Position numbers and translations under genes: made by a program. This document shows, in pieces, positions 46,406 through 56,355 of a stretch of 64,000 nt of DNA. Positions within the stretch are counted from its first letter, which is position 1; each line of letters begins with the position of its first letter. Source of the DNA: Bacteroidia bacterium (GTDB taxonomy: Bacteria; Bacteroidota; Bacteroidia; Chitinophagales; JAUHXS01); contig JAUHXS010000011.1 in the NCBI GenBank assembly GCA_030426955.1, positions 37,439 through 101,438 on the forward strand, read 5' to 3'. Below the pieces are notes generated by a model. That model was not told the origin of the DNA. It did not search any database and saw only the letters and a list, made by a program, of their open reading frames with translations.

Positions 46406-48730
46406 ATGGCGAAGAATTTATTGATTGTTGAGTCACCAGCAAAGGCAAAAACGATCGAAAAAATATTAGGAAAAGATTTCACAGTTAGGTCTTGTTATGG
46501 ACACATTCGTGACCTGAAGAAATCTAATGATGCGATTGATATCGAAAATAAATATACTCCAGTTTATGAAGTACCAAGCGATAAAAAGAAAATAGTTTCT
46601 GAATTGAAAAAGCTAACTAAAGAATCCCAAGAGGTTTGGTTAGCAACGGATGAAGACCGTGAAGGGGAAGCTATATCATGGCATTTGACAGAAGTCTTAA
46701 AATTAGATGTAGATAAAGTTAAAAGAATCGTTTTTCATGAGATTACCAAGCCAGCCATTGAGAGTGCAGTAGCTAATCCTAGAACAATCAGAAAAGATTT
46801 GGTAAATGCGCAGCAAGCGAGAAGGGTCTTAGATAGACTGGTAGGATTTGAGTTGTCGCCAATACTTTGGAGAAAAGTGAAAACAAACCTTTCAGCAGGA
46901 AGAGTTCAATCTGTTGCCGTTAGAATCGTTGTAGAGCGAGAAAGAGATATAGAAGCTTTTAATCCTGAATCAGCCTTTAAGGTTGTTGCATTTTTTGAGG
47001 CGGAAGAAGCATCCGGAAAGCGTAGATTATTCAAAGCCGAGCTAAGTAAAAAGCTAGGAAGTGCATCTGATGCAGAGGCTTTTTTGGAAAAGTGCAAGCA
47101 GGCAGACTTTTCAGTTGGTGATATACAAGTTAAGCCAGGTAAAAAATCTCCTTCAGCGCCATTCACAACTTCTACTTTGCAGCAAGAAGCTAGCCGTAAA
47201 ATGGGCTTTTCGGTGTCAAAAACAATGGTTGTTGCACAAAGACTTTATGAGGCGGGAAAGATTACTTACATGAGAACGGATTCTGTTAACTTATCTGACT
47301 TGGCTATCAACGAAGCGGCGAGCACTATTCAAAAGCTTTATGGAAATGATTATTCAAATCCGCGACAATATAAGGGCAAGTCTAGTAATGCACAGGAGGC
47401 ACACGAAGCGATTAGACCAACTTCTATGTCAAGTCAAAGTGTTGACGGAGATCATGATGAGCAGAGGCTTTATGATTTAATTTGGAAAAGAACCGTCGCT
47501 TCCCAAATGAGTGAAGCTAAAACAGAAAAAACTACTGCTAAAATCAATATCTCAACCACAGATGAGCAATTGACCGCATCAGGAGAAGTGATCAAGTTTG
47601 ATGGATTCTTAAAGGTATATATGGAATCTACAGATGATGATAATTCCGAAGATGAAGATGATGTGTTATTACCTCCTTTGTCTGTTGGGCAGCAACTTGA
47701 TCTAAACGAGCTATCTGCAACAGAGCGTTTTTCAAGACCTCCATCCAGATATACTGAAGCGAGCTTAGTTAAAAAACTTGAGGAGCTAGGTATCGGGAGA
47801 CCTTCAACGTATGCTCCTACAATTAGCACTATTCAAAAGAGGGGATATGTTGAAAAGAAATATACAGATGGGATAGAGCGAGCTTACAAATATCTTGTTT
47901 TAAAAGATGGTAGCATTTCAAAACAAGACAAAACAGAAATGACGGGAGTCGAGAAAGGGAAATTAGCACCAACGGATATTGGCAAGCTGGTAAATGACTT
48001 TTTGTTGGAACACTTTGAAAAAGTGATGGACTTTAGTTTTACAGCTAATATTGAGGAGCAATTTGATGCAATTGCCAATGGAAGTAGTGATTGGAGTAAA
48101 ATGATTGATGAGTTTTACAAACCCTTTCATAAAAATGTAGAAAAGACTTTAGAAACTGCAGAACGTGTTACAGGAGAGAGAGCCTTAGGTGATGATCCGA
48201 AATCGGGAAGACCTTTAATTGTAAGGATGGGGAGATATGGTCCCATGGCGCAAATAGGGCATCCTGATGATGAAGAAAAACCTGTTTATGCTAAGTTGAG
48301 ACCAGGACAAAGTATTGAGACGATTACATTTGAAGAAGCAATAGAGCTTTTTAAGCTTCCAAGGAAGTTAGGAGAATATGAAGGTAAACAAATTACTGCG
48401 GCAATAGGAAGGTTTGGCCCTTATGTGATGCATGACGGTAAATTTGCCTCCATTAAAGGGGCTTATGATCCCCATGATATCACGTTTGATGAAGCTGTGG
48501 AAGTAGTTGAGGCAAAGAAAAAGTCTGATGCAGAAAAGTTTATTAAAGATTTTGAAGGAGAAGAAATACAAATTCTAAAAGGTCGATGGGGACCTTATAT
48601 AAAAGCAGGTAAACGTAATGTAAAAATGCCTAAGGATATAGAGGACCCAGCTAAGCTCACTTTGGAAGAGGTAAAAAAAATAATAGAAGAAACACCTATT
48701 TCAAAAGGTAAGCGAGGTAAAAAGAAGTAA
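46406..48730 (+). CDS. topA: DNA topoisomerase I (type IA)
   Basis: 774 residues. Toprim domain VESPAKAKTIEKILG and ATDEDREGEAISWHL with the metal-binding acidic residues, central TopA fold with the active-site tyrosine in GKITYMRTDS, and C-terminal repeats (GRPLIVRMGRYGPMAQIG, GRFGPYVMHDGKFASI, LKGRWGPYIKAGKRN) of the basic C-terminal type. No CxxC zinc fingers, unlike E. coli TopA. Relaxes negative supercoils. Followed by the transglutaminase-like gene after 12 bases. Confidence 0.97.
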   Translation: MAKNLLIVESPAKAKTIEKILGKDFTVRSCYGHIRDLKKSNDAIDIENKYTPVYEVPSDKKKIVSELKKLTKESQEVWLATDEDREGEAISWHLTEVLKLDVDKVKRIVFHEITKPAIESAVANPRTIRKDLVNAQQARRVLDRLVGFELSPILWRKVKTNLSAGRVQSVAVRIVVERERDIEAFNPESAFKVVAFFEAEEASGKRRLFKAELSKKLGSASDAEAFLEKCKQADFSVGDIQVKPGKKSPSAPFTTSTLQQEASRKMGFSVSKTMVVAQRLYEAGKITYMRTDSVNLSDLAINEAASTIQKLYGNDYSNPRQYKGKSSNAQEAHEAIRPTSMSSQSVDGDHDEQRLYDLIWKRTVASQMSEAKTEKTTAKINISTTDEQLTASGEVIKFDGFLKVYMESTDDDNSEDEDDVLLPPLSVGQQLDLNELSATERFSRPPSRYTEASLVKKLEELGIGRPSTYAPTISTIQKRGYVEKKYTDGIERAYKYLVLKDGSISKQDKTEMTGVEKGKLAPTDIGKLVNDFLLEHFEKVMDFSFTANIEEQFDAIANGSSDWSKMIDEFYKPFHKNVEKTLETAERVTGERALGDDPKSGRPLIVRMGRYGPMAQIGHPDDEEKPVYAKLRPGQSIETITFEEAIELFKLPRKLGEYEGKQITAAIGRFGPYVMHDGKFASIKGAYDPHDITFDEAVEVVEAKKKSDAEKFIKDFEGEEIQILKGRWGPYIKAGKRNVKMPKDIEDPAKLTLEEVKKIIEETPISKGKRGKKK

Positions 48731-48742
48731 TATTGCATATTA

Positions 48743-49618
48743 ATGATCGACGAAAAGGAAATAAAAGCTTTAATAACATTGCTAGATGACCCAGATGAGA
48801 ACATCAACAATCATGTAGTTAGTAAGCTTTTGTCTTTTGGTCCGGCTATTGTTCCAACACTAGAAAGTGCATGGGAAGAAGCTTTTGATCCTATTCTACA
48901 ACAGGATATTGAAAATATCATTCACAAGATCAATTTTGATGCCTTAAAAAAGGAATTGCAAGAATGGAAAGAAGGTGATCGGGAGAACTTGTTAGATGCC
49001 ATATTAATTGTATGCAAATATCAATATCCTGATCTTGACATAGCAAAAGTCAAGTCTAAAATCGAGGAGATAAGGCGTTCTATCTGGCTTGAGATAAGCC
49101 ACAACTTTACGCCATTAGAGCAGGTGAATATCTTTAATCATATCTTCTATACATTATATGGCTTCAAGGGAAATACAAAAAATATTCAAGATCCTCAGTA
49201 CTATTACATTAATACATTGCTAGATACGAAAAAAGGAAATCCCGTTTCTCTTGGAATATTGTATTTGCTAGTGGCTCAACAACTTGAGCTTCCAATTTAC
49301 GGTGTTAATTTGCCTCAGCACTTTATTTTAGCACATACAAAATATATTAAAGAAGAATACCCTCAGGATAAAGATGTTCGAAATAACATTTTGTTTTACA
49401 TCAACACTTTTAACAAAGGGCTGATCTTTACTAAAAACGAGATTGACCTTTTCTTGAAAAAACTTAAAGTCGAACCTAAGCCAGAGTATTATCTGCCTTG
49501 CAACAACGCTCGTGTTGTATGTATTCTTATTAAGGGACTAATCTATACTTTCAGAAGTATTGGCTCTAAAGAGAAAGTAGGCGAGCTAGAGTCTTTACTA
49601 GAGATCGTCAATGAGTAA
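48743..49618 (+). CDS. Transglutaminase-like (SirB1/Transglut_core2) family protein
   Basis: 291 residues. N-terminal helical part with HEAT-like character (LITLLDDPDENINNHVVSKLLSFG). A second half begins WLEISHNFTPLEQVNIFNHIFYTLYGFKGNT and reads DTKKGNPVSLGILYLLVAQQLELPIYGVNLPQHF, the core2 transglutaminase-like signature, which in most relatives lacks the catalytic cysteine. Likely not an enzyme of the classic type; function unknown. Lies between topA and PBP1A on the same strand. Confidence 0.78.
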   Translation: MIDEKEIKALITLLDDPDENINNHVVSKLLSFGPAIVPTLESAWEEAFDPILQQDIENIIHKINFDALKKELQEWKEGDRENLLDAILIVCKYQYPDLDIAKVKSKIEEIRRSIWLEISHNFTPLEQVNIFNHIFYTLYGFKGNTKNIQDPQYYYINTLLDTKKGNPVSLGILYLLVAQQLELPIYGVNLPQHFILAHTKYIKEEYPQDKDVRNNILFYINTFNKGLIFTKNEIDLFLKKLKVEPKPEYYLPCNNARVVCILIKGLIYTFRSIGSKEKVGELESLLEIVNE

Positions 49619-49632
49619 TATTTTAAAATGAT

Positions 49633-51906
49633 ATGCTGAAATATGCTAAGTATATCATTTCGCTTTTCATAATAGCTACAATTCTATTTACTGTTGTTGT
49701 TTACAGCATAGCTATAAGACATATTCCCTCAGACAAAGAGTTAACCAATATTAAAAATGCGATTGCATCCGAAGTTTATACTTCAGATTCAGTTCTTATT
49801 GGTAAGTTTTATTTTGAGAATAGAACAAATGTAGCTTATGAAGACATATCCATTCATATCTTAAATGCACTTATTAGCACAGAAGATATCAGGTTTTTTG
49901 AGCATGAGGGGATTGATCAGAAGAGCTTGTTGCGTGTGTTATTTAAAACGATTCTCATGGGGGATCGAAGTGCAGGTGGCGGAAGCACAATTACCCAACA
50001 GTTAGCTAAAAATTTATTTCCAAGAAAGGAGCGTTATCCTTTTGCAAGGATGTTGTTTTATAAGATAAAAGAAGCGGTTGTTGCACATAAATTGGAACAA
50101 AACTATTCAAAAGAGGAAATTATAACACTTTACTTAAATACAATCCCATTTGGAGAAAATATATACGGAATCGAAACAGCTGCAAAACGCTTTTTCTCAA
50201 CTAATACCCAAGAGATAAAAGTTCAAGAGGCTGCTACTTTGATCGGACTTTTAAAAGCTAATCACACTTATAATCCAAGACTTTTTCCGGGAAATTCAAT
50301 TAAAAGAAGAAATGTTGTTTTGTCACAAATGGCAAAATACAATTATATCAGTGAAGATAAATTAGACTCTTTATTAGAATTGCCAATTGATTTAAAGTAT
50401 CAAAAGCCAAGTTCATTAAAAGGTTCGGGCTTGTACTTTCAACAGTACCTAAAAGGGCAATTGCTTGAATGGCTTGAAAGCGAGAACAAGAGTAAAGGAA
50501 CAGAATATAACCTCTTTACAGATGGCTTGAAAATCTATACTTCAATTAATTATCAAATGCAGGTTTATGCTGAAGAAGCAGTGGCAGAGCATATGGCTGC
50601 ATTACAAAATGAATTCAGGCGACATTGGAACAAACAAGATATTTGGAACGAGAACAGCGCTACTCTGAATAAGCTTGTAAAGCAATCGACGCGATATAAA
50701 GCTCTAAAGAGCAAAGGCGCAAGTGAGAGTGAAATTGAAACAGTTTTTAATAAGCCGCTTAAAATGGAGATTTATTCTGCCTCAGGAGTTAAAGAAGTTA
50801 TGATGTCTCCATTAGATTCCATAAAATATTATAATGCTTTTCTTCAAACAGGTTTTTTGGTTGTAGATCCATTTAGCGGTAATGTTTTAGCTTGGGTAGG
50901 AGGGGTTGACTATAATTATTTTCAATACGACCATGTTTTATCAAAAAGGCAGGTAGGTTCGATATTTAAGCCAATAGTTTATGCAACGGCACTAGAGGAG
51001 GGTATTGATCCATGTGAATATATATCCAATGAAAAAGTGGTTTATACAGAATATGAAGACTGGAGCCCTTCAAATGCAGATGATAATTATGAAGGGTATT
51101 ATTCGATGCAAGGAGGTTTGACGCATTCTGTCAATACCATAGCAGTTAAGTTAATTATGGAAGTTGGTGTTGATAGAGTTATTCGTTTTGCAGAAAAGTC
51201 AGGAATAAAGTCTGAAATTCCTAAAGAACCATCAATAGCTTTAGGTAGCGTTGAAGCATCATTATATGAAATGTTGAACGTTTATACATGCTTTGCAAAT
51301 GGAGGAAATAAAGTAACGTTGTCAAATGTGCTATCTATTAAAACTGAAAACGGCGAGTCGTTGTATCAAAAAGAACCTGAAGTTAATTCCTCTGTAATGA
51401 AAAATACAACTTCAAAGATTATTACAACGATGTTGCAGAGTGTTGTAGATAGCGGAACAGCGAGAAGCTTGAGAGGTGTTTATGGATTTAACTTTGATAT
51501 TGCAGGAAAGACAGGTACAACACAGTCTCATGCTGATGGATGGTTTGTAGGGTATACATCTAACTTAGTAGCTGGAGCTTGGGTTGGCGGTGAATATCCA
51601 TTTATTCATTTTAGAAACATCACACAAGGACAGGGTGCTCATACTGCTTTGCCTATTTGGGCAAAGTTTATGAATAAGTTGCAAAAAGATAAAGAGTTGA
51701 ATAGTTATGTTAAAGAAGAGTTTGAGGAATTGGATGCAGAACTACAAGGTATGTTAGATTGTGATGCCTTTATTGAGCATAAGAACGTGTTTAAAAGCAT
51801 CTGGGATGAAGTTTGGGGTAGGAAAAGAAATTTGAAAGATACTATTAGAAGAAAAAATATTTTTGAAAAGGTAAAAAAAATATTCAAAAAGAATAATGAT
51901 AAGTAG
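49633..51906 (+). CDS. Bifunctional penicillin-binding protein 1A-type transglycosylase/transpeptidase
   Basis: 757 residues. N-terminal TM (8-26). GT51 domain with TEDIRFFEHEG (catalytic glutamate E84), GGSTITQQLAKNLF and KLEQNYSKEEIITLYLNTIPFG. Transpeptidase domain with the SxxK serine in VGSIFKP (S443), SVN in THSVNTIAV, and KTGTTQSHADG (K626). Both enzymatic halves are complete. It builds and cross-links peptidoglycan at the inner membrane. The C-terminal tail is lysine-rich. Confidence 0.95.
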   Translation: MLKYAKYIISLFIIATILFTVVVYSIAIRHIPSDKELTNIKNAIASEVYTSDSVLIGKFYFENRTNVAYEDISIHILNALISTEDIRFFEHEGIDQKSLLRVLFKTILMGDRSAGGGSTITQQLAKNLFPRKERYPFARMLFYKIKEAVVAHKLEQNYSKEEIITLYLNTIPFGENIYGIETAAKRFFSTNTQEIKVQEAATLIGLLKANHTYNPRLFPGNSIKRRNVVLSQMAKYNYISEDKLDSLLELPIDLKYQKPSSLKGSGLYFQQYLKGQLLEWLESENKSKGTEYNLFTDGLKIYTSINYQMQVYAEEAVAEHMAALQNEFRRHWNKQDIWNENSATLNKLVKQSTRYKALKSKGASESEIETVFNKPLKMEIYSASGVKEVMMSPLDSIKYYNAFLQTGFLVVDPFSGNVLAWVGGVDYNYFQYDHVLSKRQVGSIFKPIVYATALEEGIDPCEYISNEKVVYTEYEDWSPSNADDNYEGYYSMQGGLTHSVNTIAVKLIMEVGVDRVIRFAEKSGIKSEIPKEPSIALGSVEASLYEMLNVYTCFANGGNKVTLSNVLSIKTENGESLYQKEPEVNSSVMKNTTSKIITTMLQSVVDSGTARSLRGVYGFNFDIAGKTGTTQSHADGWFVGYTSNLVAGAWVGGEYPFIHFRNITQGQGAHTALPIWAKFMNKLQKDKELNSYVKEEFEELDAELQGMLDCDAFIEHKNVFKSIWDEVWGRKRNLKDTIRRKNIFEKVKKIFKKNNDK

Positions 51907-52037
51907 TAATAATCTATTTTGACATTTATTGGAAGGGTAAATATTCTGTTTTTTTGGTTTGCGTTGAATAGTACCCTGATATAAATTCATTTCAATACAT
52001 AACCTCAACATTGTTTGGGATGTAAATATTTTTTGAA

Positions 52038-54173
52038 ATGAACAGGTCTTTTTTTCTTTTCGTAGGAGTAGTTTTTTTGTGGAAGTTGTCAAACGCTCAA
52101 GTCGAAAACTTTAATTGGGCATTCGGTGATAGTATAGTGATTTCCTTTGCTGAAGGTGGTGGAGCAGAAGTAGTGCCGACAAAGTCAAAGGTAGATGTTA
52201 CCAGTATAGGTGTAGCATCAATGAGCGACCAAGAAGGCAACTTGCTTTTTTATACCAACGGTGAAACGGTATGGAATCGTGACCATGATACAATGGTTAA
52301 TGGTTATGATCTAGATGGAAATAAGTCATCATCCCAAGGGGTTGTAATTATGCCATATCCTAATGTATCTGATCAATATATCATTTATACGGCAGATCAT
52401 GCTGGAGGAAGCAATGGTCTAAAGGAACACCTCGTGGATATGTCTAGAAATGAAGGTCGGGGAGAGGTGACGCTTAAAAATCATACATTGCTAGATAGAT
52501 GCCTAGAAGGGTTGACGGCTATTAGACACTGTAATGGTATAGACCACTGGTTAATTGCACACGAATATGGGCTTGACTCAAGATTTGCAGTTTTTAAAGT
52601 TACAGACCAAGGTGTAGTTGATACAACTTTTTATGATGAAGGTTATCAGCAGTTTCCTAATCCTGGCTGGGCAAAAAGTCACTATGTCGCCAATACTTCA
52701 GGTAACAAATTAGCTTCACTTTACGAGGAGCTTGGAATAATTGAGTTTTTTAGTTTTAATAACTATTCAGGAACTATCGAAAAAGATTTTTCAATGAAAA
52801 AGTTCAATTGTAAAGGGGTCGCCTTTTCTCCTGATTATTCAAAATTATATGTAGTTCATGCGCCCATTTTATCAAATACAAAACTGTACCAGTATGATTT
52901 AAAAGAAAGTGAAATCTTTGGTGATCAGTATGATTCTGCCAAGGTCGTTAATTCAGAATTAGTTTTGGGAGAATATGCCTCGGGAGGTGGAAGCATTATC
53001 ATGGGGCCTGATCAGAAGTTGTATGTAGCTAGATACAGAAGAGAGTATATCGGTATTATTGATAATCCTAATGAGTTGGGAGAGCTAAGCAATTTTAACC
53101 CTGATGCAATTTCTCTATCGGGAAGGCTTTCAGGATTAAATATTGGCAATTTTTCCGTGGCATATTCAAGGTATAAGACTTTTGTGGGGCAAAAGGACTT
53201 CACAGGATGTCCTCTCGGAAATGATTCCGTAAAATTAGTATGCAGAGGCGGACATAGTTATTCCTGGTCTCCGATTTTAGGACTTTCGGATACGACATCT
53301 TCGAGCCCAATGGCCAAAATTTCTGATACCATTGAATATCGTGTTCTGATTAACAATGAGCCAGAGTGTGAAGTAGACGAGTACTCATTTAATATAAGGC
53401 CCTTTGGTGATTACCAAAATCCTCAAGTAGTAAAAGGTGATGATACGATATGTATTCAAGATAGCACTTTGCTTAAAGTCGAGAGCGGACATTCTTATTT
53501 ATGGTTTCCAACTAATGGTTTGAGTGATACAGACAAAGGCTCTGTAATTGCAAATCCAGATACAACAACAATATACAATGTTACCATAAGCGATAGTAAT
53601 GACTGTTATTCACAGCAGCTCAGTATTACGGTGTCTGTAAAAGATTCTACAGAGATTATTCCTGATATGGCGGTTATCAATAAATGCTCAGGCGATACTG
53701 TGGAGCTAATGGTGACAGGAGGAGAAAATTATACTTGGGAACCATCAATAGGATTAAGCAGCGATACGTCTTCAAGAGTTGATTGTTTTGCGGAGATGCC
53801 TACCGAATATACAATAAGTTCAGAGGAAAAATGTACTAAAGAGAGTAGTATTACAGTAAATATTTTACCAATTGATAGTTGTGCAACACCGACAAGTATA
53901 TTAGATGGCAAGGATGGTTATGGAATAACATTATACCCTAATCCTGCAAGAGCTAATTCAGAAATTACCATTGAGCTCAACTTTACAAGTAGAGGCAATA
54001 TGAGAGGAGTAATTGAGCTATTTGATATTCAAGGTTATACCCATCGCTATATCAGCATAAATAAAAAAGACAAAGAAGTTGTTATTTCTCTGAAAGATTT
54101 ATCACCTAGTTTGTACATGTTAAAGTACACATTGGGAAAAGAAGTAGTGTGCAGAAGCATACTGTTGCAATAA
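52038..54173 (+). CDS. Secreted T9SS cargo protein with WD40-like N-terminus and type A sorting domain
   Basis: 711 residues. Signal peptide to about 21 (VVFLWKLSNAQ). The first 380 residues resemble WD40/beta-propeller-type surface proteins of Bacteroidota, opening with NFNWAFGDSIVISFAEGGG. Then come PKD/Ig-like stretches with paired cysteines (about 385-620, SYSWSPILGLSDT and SYLWFPTNGLSDT repeats). The end (ITLYPNPARANSEITIELNF...LYMLKYTLGKEVVCRSILLQ) is a type A sorting domain. Exported by the type IX system. Function unknown, possibly adhesion or gliding-associated. A second cargo gene follows after 21 bases. Confidence 0.8.
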   Translation: MNRSFFLFVGVVFLWKLSNAQVENFNWAFGDSIVISFAEGGGAEVVPTKSKVDVTSIGVASMSDQEGNLLFYTNGETVWNRDHDTMVNGYDLDGNKSSSQGVVIMPYPNVSDQYIIYTADHAGGSNGLKEHLVDMSRNEGRGEVTLKNHTLLDRCLEGLTAIRHCNGIDHWLIAHEYGLDSRFAVFKVTDQGVVDTTFYDEGYQQFPNPGWAKSHYVANTSGNKLASLYEELGIIEFFSFNNYSGTIEKDFSMKKFNCKGVAFSPDYSKLYVVHAPILSNTKLYQYDLKESEIFGDQYDSAKVVNSELVLGEYASGGGSIIMGPDQKLYVARYRREYIGIIDNPNELGELSNFNPDAISLSGRLSGLNIGNFSVAYSRYKTFVGQKDFTGCPLGNDSVKLVCRGGHSYSWSPILGLSDTTSSSPMAKISDTIEYRVLINNEPECEVDEYSFNIRPFGDYQNPQVVKGDDTICIQDSTLLKVESGHSYLWFPTNGLSDTDKGSVIANPDTTTIYNVTISDSNDCYSQQLSITVSVKDSTEIIPDMAVINKCSGDTVELMVTGGENYTWEPSIGLSSDTSSRVDCFAEMPTEYTISSEEKCTKESSITVNILPIDSCATPTSILDGKDGYGITLYPNPARANSEITIELNFTSRGNMRGVIELFDIQGYTHRYISINKKDKEVVISLKDLSPSLYMLKYTLGKEVVCRSILLQ

Positions 54174-54194
54174 GCTAGCCCTTGATTGATTAAA

Positions 54195-56285
54195 ATGGGA
54201 ATTATAAAAATATTTTTTGGGTTTTTAGTATTTGTATCATGCTCTAAAGTATGCTACACCCAGATAAGCATATCTAAGGTCTTTAATAATAAAACATATG
54301 ATAACCTTCAACTGGATTATTTGCCTTACGTTAGTAAAGTCGATAGCCATGAGTTTTTAATAGGAAGTTCTTTTAATAAAAAGGTTGGTTCCGCTTTTAG
54401 ATCAGGGGCTGGGGTGTTGAGTATTAACGGATATTTAGAGACCAACTGGACTAAAAGGGTTGCTCATAATGCAACTTCATCATGGGCATATTTAACTGAA
54501 ATAATTTCTAATAGGGAAGCATTCCATTTTGTGGAACGGAGTTCGCAGGGCAAAAGCGTTATATCAAAAGTAGACTTATCTGGAAATATGCTGTGGAGAA
54601 AACAATCCAATCTGAAAATGTATTACGATTTGGATATCCTGGATGATTCGAGTCTGGTTTTGCTAGGTCAGGAAAATGCGTTGCCTGAAAGAGCAGCTAT
54701 TGAGAAAGTAGATGCTGATGGAAATTTGTTGTGGAGAAAAGCTTATGAAGCTGGAGGGGATAATTATTATAGACAATCCCTTTGTTTGCTAAAGGAGCAA
54801 TCAGTTTTAGTTGCAGGGAGAAATGATAATGATGAATTAATTGTTTTAAAAATTGATTCCATTGGCAACTTGATATGGGCAAAACTTTATCGGGACTTAT
54901 ATGTAAGGGCAGTTAGTGAGATTATGCAAACAAAAGACTCTAGTTATGTAATGATAGGACATAACCAATGGGCGGATGAACCTGCTGACTATTCTATTTT
55001 TGTAATGAAAATTGATCAAGAGGGAGATGTTGTATGGAATAAGAGTATAGATTCGGACAGCACGCTTTCAGATAGAGGGAATGCAATTGTTGAGTTGGGC
55101 GATGAAAATATGCTATTGTGCGGTAATACTCAAATAAAGGAGTCATCAGGTTGGAGTGCAAAAGGATGTATAATAAAGATGGGTTCTAGAGATGGAGGTA
55201 TAAAGGGAGCTTTGATAGTTGAAGGGGCTTTTTCATTATATGACATTGAAAAAATCAATGATTCTTCTATTATTACTGTTGGTAAATCTAGTTATTTCAA
55301 TGGCACTACTTATGGTGTTAAAACCACAGCACATCGTGTTGATTATAATAATTTTGATATTGGATGTAACCTTCAGCATGATATGAGAGAGACTATACTA
55401 GCTCCCTTTGTTGTAGATATTACTGCTAATATTGTAGTTGAAGATCCAACAGATAGTCATGTTGATATAACATTTTTAGAAGAGACTCTTGACTACCAAG
55501 ATTCCTGTATTTGTGTAACTACAGAGACACAAGGGGGAATAGTGAATAGGCCGATATTAGATACTACCTCACTATGTTTTGAAGATAACTTGTTTTCTTT
55601 AAGCCTAGAAGCTAAAATGGATACGGTGGAGATGCAGGTTGATTTCGGAGATGGTGAAGTAGAAGCCTATAAAAGGTATGGCAAATTTGAAATTAATCAT
55701 AGGTATCAGAATACAGGAACGTATGGGTTGAAAATTATCTATAAGGTAAATCCTACATATAGGTGTACTGATCGTTATGCCGATACAATACCTATTGTAG
55801 TTGATGTCAAAGACTTTTATTTTAATGTAAATCTATCTTGCGATAGCAATAAAATCGAGATTCAAGAAGACCAATATGATAATGTTTGGTTTGATGAGGA
55901 TAGCACAAAGCAAATAGATATTAGTGAGATTGATTATTTGGATAGTGTAAGTGTTAGGGTGTTCCATAATAGCTGTTGGAAGCAAAAAACGATTCAGAAT
56001 ACTTGCGAACAACCGACACAAAGCATGTCAGTTTTCTTACCAAATGCATTTAGGGTTGGTAGTAGGTTAAAACCAATTATATCAGGAGAGTATGAATATT
56101 TTTCATTGAATATTTATGATAGATTTGGGAAACATATGTTTCAAGCTAATAATCCTTTCGAGTATTGGGATGGTGCTTACAATAACCAGTTTCTTCCCCC
56201 ATCAGTAGTTTCTTTTAATTTGGTACTTCAGAATATTGAAGGGAAAGAAATTATATACTCTGGCAATATACAATTACTCAATTAG
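54195..56285 (+). CDS. Secreted T9SS cargo protein with type B (gliding motility-like) sorting domain
   Basis: 696 residues from ATG 54195; an in-frame TTG at 54186 is less likely. Signal peptide to about 23 (SCSKVCYTQ). Middle part with beta-propeller-like repeats (VDLSGNMLWRKQSNLK, VDADGNLLWRKAYEAG, IDSIGNLIWAKLYRDL), then a PKD-like domain (DFGDGEVEAYKRYG...HRYQNTGTYGLKI). C-terminus SVFLPNAFRVGSRLKPI...YFSLNIYDRFGKHMFQANNPFEYWDG matches the type B / CHU_C sorting domain. Surface protein. Follows the previous cargo gene closely and is probably cotranscribed. Confidence 0.8.
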   Translation: MGIIKIFFGFLVFVSCSKVCYTQISISKVFNNKTYDNLQLDYLPYVSKVDSHEFLIGSSFNKKVGSAFRSGAGVLSINGYLETNWTKRVAHNATSSWAYLTEIISNREAFHFVERSSQGKSVISKVDLSGNMLWRKQSNLKMYYDLDILDDSSLVLLGQENALPERAAIEKVDADGNLLWRKAYEAGGDNYYRQSLCLLKEQSVLVAGRNDNDELIVLKIDSIGNLIWAKLYRDLYVRAVSEIMQTKDSSYVMIGHNQWADEPADYSIFVMKIDQEGDVVWNKSIDSDSTLSDRGNAIVELGDENMLLCGNTQIKESSGWSAKGCIIKMGSRDGGIKGALIVEGAFSLYDIEKINDSSIITVGKSSYFNGTTYGVKTTAHRVDYNNFDIGCNLQHDMRETILAPFVVDITANIVVEDPTDSHVDITFLEETLDYQDSCICVTTETQGGIVNRPILDTTSLCFEDNLFSLSLEAKMDTVEMQVDFGDGEVEAYKRYGKFEINHRYQNTGTYGLKIIYKVNPTYRCTDRYADTIPIVVDVKDFYFNVNLSCDSNKIEIQEDQYDNVWFDEDSTKQIDISEIDYLDSVSVRVFHNSCWKQKTIQNTCEQPTQSMSVFLPNAFRVGSRLKPIISGEYEYFSLNIYDRFGKHMFQANNPFEYWDGAYNNQFLPPSVVSFNLVLQNIEGKEIIYSGNIQLLN

Positions 56286-56355
56286 GAACTCTCGTATTTA
56301 TTAGCAATATTGACAAAGCATTTTTATATTAGGTCTCAGTGTAAAATAATCAGTT